5,994 nt of DNA from Nitriliruptoraceae bacterium (GTDB lineage Bacteria > Actinomycetota > Nitriliruptoria > Nitriliruptorales > Nitriliruptoraceae): assembly GCA_007120485.1 (NCBI GenBank), contig SKNP01000349.1, positions 1 through 5,994 of the forward strand, given 5' to 3'. A model generated the notes under the pieces. It did no database searches, was not told the DNA's origin, and was given only the letters and a program-made list of their open reading frames with translations. The translations under genes and the position numbers were made by a program. Positions 4,884-5,994 of this stretch are shown in pieces (position 1 is the first letter of the stretch; every line of letters starts with the position of its first letter).

Positions 4884-5555
4884 GTGACCCGACCGACCCG
4901 CACGACGGTTCCACGGCTGCACGTGCTCACCGACCCAGCAGCCGACGACCGGGCCCTGCGCACGGTCGAGGCGGCGCTGGCCGGTGGCGCTCCCGGCATC
5001 CAGGTCCGCGCCAAGGGGTCGACCGACCGCGACCAGCTCGCCTTCGCCTCAGCGGTGGTGGCCCGCTGCCGCGCGGCCGGGGCCAGCTGCATCGTCAACG
5101 ACCGGGTCGACCTCGCGTTGGCCAGCGGCGCCGACGGCGTCCACCTCGGCGCCGATGACCTACCGATCCACCTGGCACGGGAGCTCGCCGGCGACCGGCT
5201 GCTGATCGGCGGGACCGCCCGCGCGCCCGACACCGCCCGGCAGGCCGTCGACGCCGGCGCGGACTACCTCGGCTGCGGCCCGCTGTACCCCACCTCGACC
5301 AAGGACGGGCTGCCGGACCCGATCGGGCTGGACGTGCTCGCCGCGATCGTGCAGGCCGTGGACGTCCCGGTCATCGGCATCTCCGGGGTGACCGCCGACC
5401 GGGTCGTCGAGGTGGTGGCCACCGGCGCGCACGGCGTGGCCGTCACCGCGGCGGTCAACGCCACGGCCGACCCGGCCGAGGCGACCCGGACGTTGCTCGC
5501 CAAGCTCGGCTCGGCCGCGCCGTCCGAGCCGACCGCCGGCACCGATGACCGATGA
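4884..5555 (+). CDS. thiE: Thiamine-phosphate synthase
   Basis: 223 residues, normal length for ThiE. It couples HMP-PP with 4-methyl-5-(beta-hydroxyethyl)thiazole phosphate to give thiamine phosphate plus pyrophosphate in the cytoplasm. Family features of the TIM barrel are present in order: GIQVRAKG (38-45; Q40, R42, K44), IVNDRVDLALASGADGVHLG (70-89; N72, D73), DDLP (91-94), ADYLGCGPLYPTSTKDG (126-142; T137, T139, K140) and VPVIGISGV (161-169). The usual HLGQ reads HLGA (A90), a minor departure. GTG 4884 is fixed by the GGAGGGAG 6 bases upstream, which is part of the TPP riboswitch, so expression should be repressed by TPP. The last 14 or so residues after KLGS look like a non-conserved tail ending in a 7-bp DNA repeat. 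thiD follows 99 bases downstream and is probably in the same transcript. Confidence 0.96.
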   Translation: MTRPTRTTVPRLHVLTDPAADDRALRTVEAALAGGAPGIQVRAKGSTDRDQLAFASAVVARCRAAGASCIVNDRVDLALASGADGVHLGADDLPIHLARELAGDRLLIGGTARAPDTARQAVDAGADYLGCGPLYPTSTKDGLPDPIGLDVLAAIVQAVDVPVIGISGVTADRVVEVVATGAHGVAVTAAVNATADPAEATRTLLAKLGSAAPSEPTAGTDDR

Positions 5556-5604
5556 CCGATCACGGACGGCCGGCACCGGATGGCCGGCACCGGATGGCCG
5601 GCAC
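5541..5604 (+). repeat. Short tandem repeats at the thiE stop and in the thiE-thiD gap
   Basis: ACCGATG is repeated with a 7-bp period at 5541-5560, across the last codons and stop of thiE. Then GGCCGGCACCGGAT occurs at 5568-5581 and 5582-5595, with a third partial copy at 5596-5604. The second set contains GCCGGC palindromes that could fold. The rest of the gap to thiD shows only the thiD ribosome site. Confidence 0.8.
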
Positions 5605-5654
5605 CTGAGAGCCGACGACAGCCGACCGATGATCGACGAACGAAGGCACCGACG

Positions 5655-5994
5655 ATGACGCCACCGGTCGCGATGACGATCGCCGGTTCCGACTCCGGCG
5701 GCGGCGCCGGCATCCAGGCGGACCTGCGCGCGTTCGGTCAGATGGGCACGTTCGGGACCAGCGTGATCACGGCCGTGACGGCCCAGAACACCGTCGGCGT
5801 GACCGATGTCCATGTCGTGCCGACCGCGACCGTCGAAGCCCAGCTCACCGCCGTGCTCGACGATCTACCGGTGGCGGCGGTCAAGACCGGGATGCTCGCG
5901 ACCGTCGAACTGGTCGAACTGGTCGCCTCCTACGCCCGAGCTGGCCGACTCCCCGCGCTGGTGGTCGACCCGGTCCTGATCTCCGCAACCGGCC
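5655..5994 (+). CDS. thiD: Hydroxymethylpyrimidine (phosphate) kinase, C-terminus cut by window edge
   Basis: 113 residues are visible of a protein normally about 260-280 long; the gene runs off the right edge. ThiD phosphorylates HMP and then HMP-P to HMP-PP, the substrate that ThiE uses. The ribokinase-like fold shows AMTIAGSDSGGGAGIQADLR (6-25), the HMP-binding segment. It continues with QMGTFGTSVITAVTAQNT (29-46), VKTGML (76-81) and VVDPVLIS (103-110). ATG 5655 is chosen because GAAGG (5642-5646) lies 8 bases upstream and the conserved domain begins right after; a second ATG at 5673 would cut into the first strand. It follows thiE by 99 bases on the same strand and probably shares its riboswitch-controlled transcript. 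Whether it carries a C-terminal fusion (for example a TenA or ThiE domain) cannot be seen here. Confidence 0.95.
   Translation, partial: MTPPVAMTIAGSDSGGGAGIQADLRAFGQMGTFGTSVITAVTAQNTVGVTDVHVVPTATVEAQLTAVLDDLPVAAVKTGMLATVELVELVASYARAGRLPALVVDPVLISATG

Noticed and set aside
4114..4914. Minus-strand 266-residue frame
   Set aside because: It is antisense to the Mut7-C gene, the repeats and the riboswitch, with no domain or ribosome site.
4568..5158. Plus-strand frame containing a duplicated VWSDTAPTPHAAPHV peptide
   Set aside because: It runs through the inverted-repeat elements, the TPP riboswitch and the start of thiE in another frame. The peptide repeat only reflects the 72-bp DNA period.

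Overview
The window reads as chromosomal DNA from a high-GC actinobacterium. The clues are very high GC, frequent GTG starts, a DUF3152 protein (a mostly actinobacterial family), and S-layer homology (SLH) repeats of the 'GQMATFL' type. SLH plus DUF3152 suggests a deep-branching lineage such as Nitriliruptoria (Nitriliruptor/Euzebya-like). That placement is inference from gene content.

Left part, minus strand (2121 down to 1): a compact three-gene set that looks like one operon. First comes a 117-residue, extremely Asp-rich repeat protein (1768-2121) with a short leader-like N-terminus. A JmjC/cupin Fe(II)/2-oxoglutarate oxygenase (586-1764) begins only 3 bases after the stop of that gene, in the same frame. 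A sucrase/ferredoxin-like (Suc_Fer) protein (608 to the left window edge) overlaps the oxygenase by 23 bases. The layout fits a peptide substrate followed by a modifying oxygenase and a redox partner. This is the best candidate in the window for an undescribed system.

Middle, plus strand: 212 bases separate the Asp-rich gene from a divergent gene for an exported protein with SLH-like repeats and a C-terminal DUF3152 zincin domain with an intact HExxHxxGxxH (2334-3707). After about 110 bases with hairpin-forming sequence comes a ubiquitin-like/Mut7-C RNase-type protein with four zinc-ribbon cysteines (3820-4554).

Right part, plus strand: two identical 48-bp elements with perfect 13-bp inverted ends (4565-4612 and 4637-4684), then a TPP riboswitch (4780-4883) whose conserved 3' segment contains the ribosome binding site of thiE (4884-5555). 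thiD (from 5655) follows and runs off the right edge. ThiE joins HMP-PP and the thiazole phosphate to make thiamine phosphate, and ThiD supplies HMP-PP, so this is a TPP-repressed thiamine biosynthesis operon.

No tRNA, rRNA, CRISPR array, transposase or prophage gene was seen.
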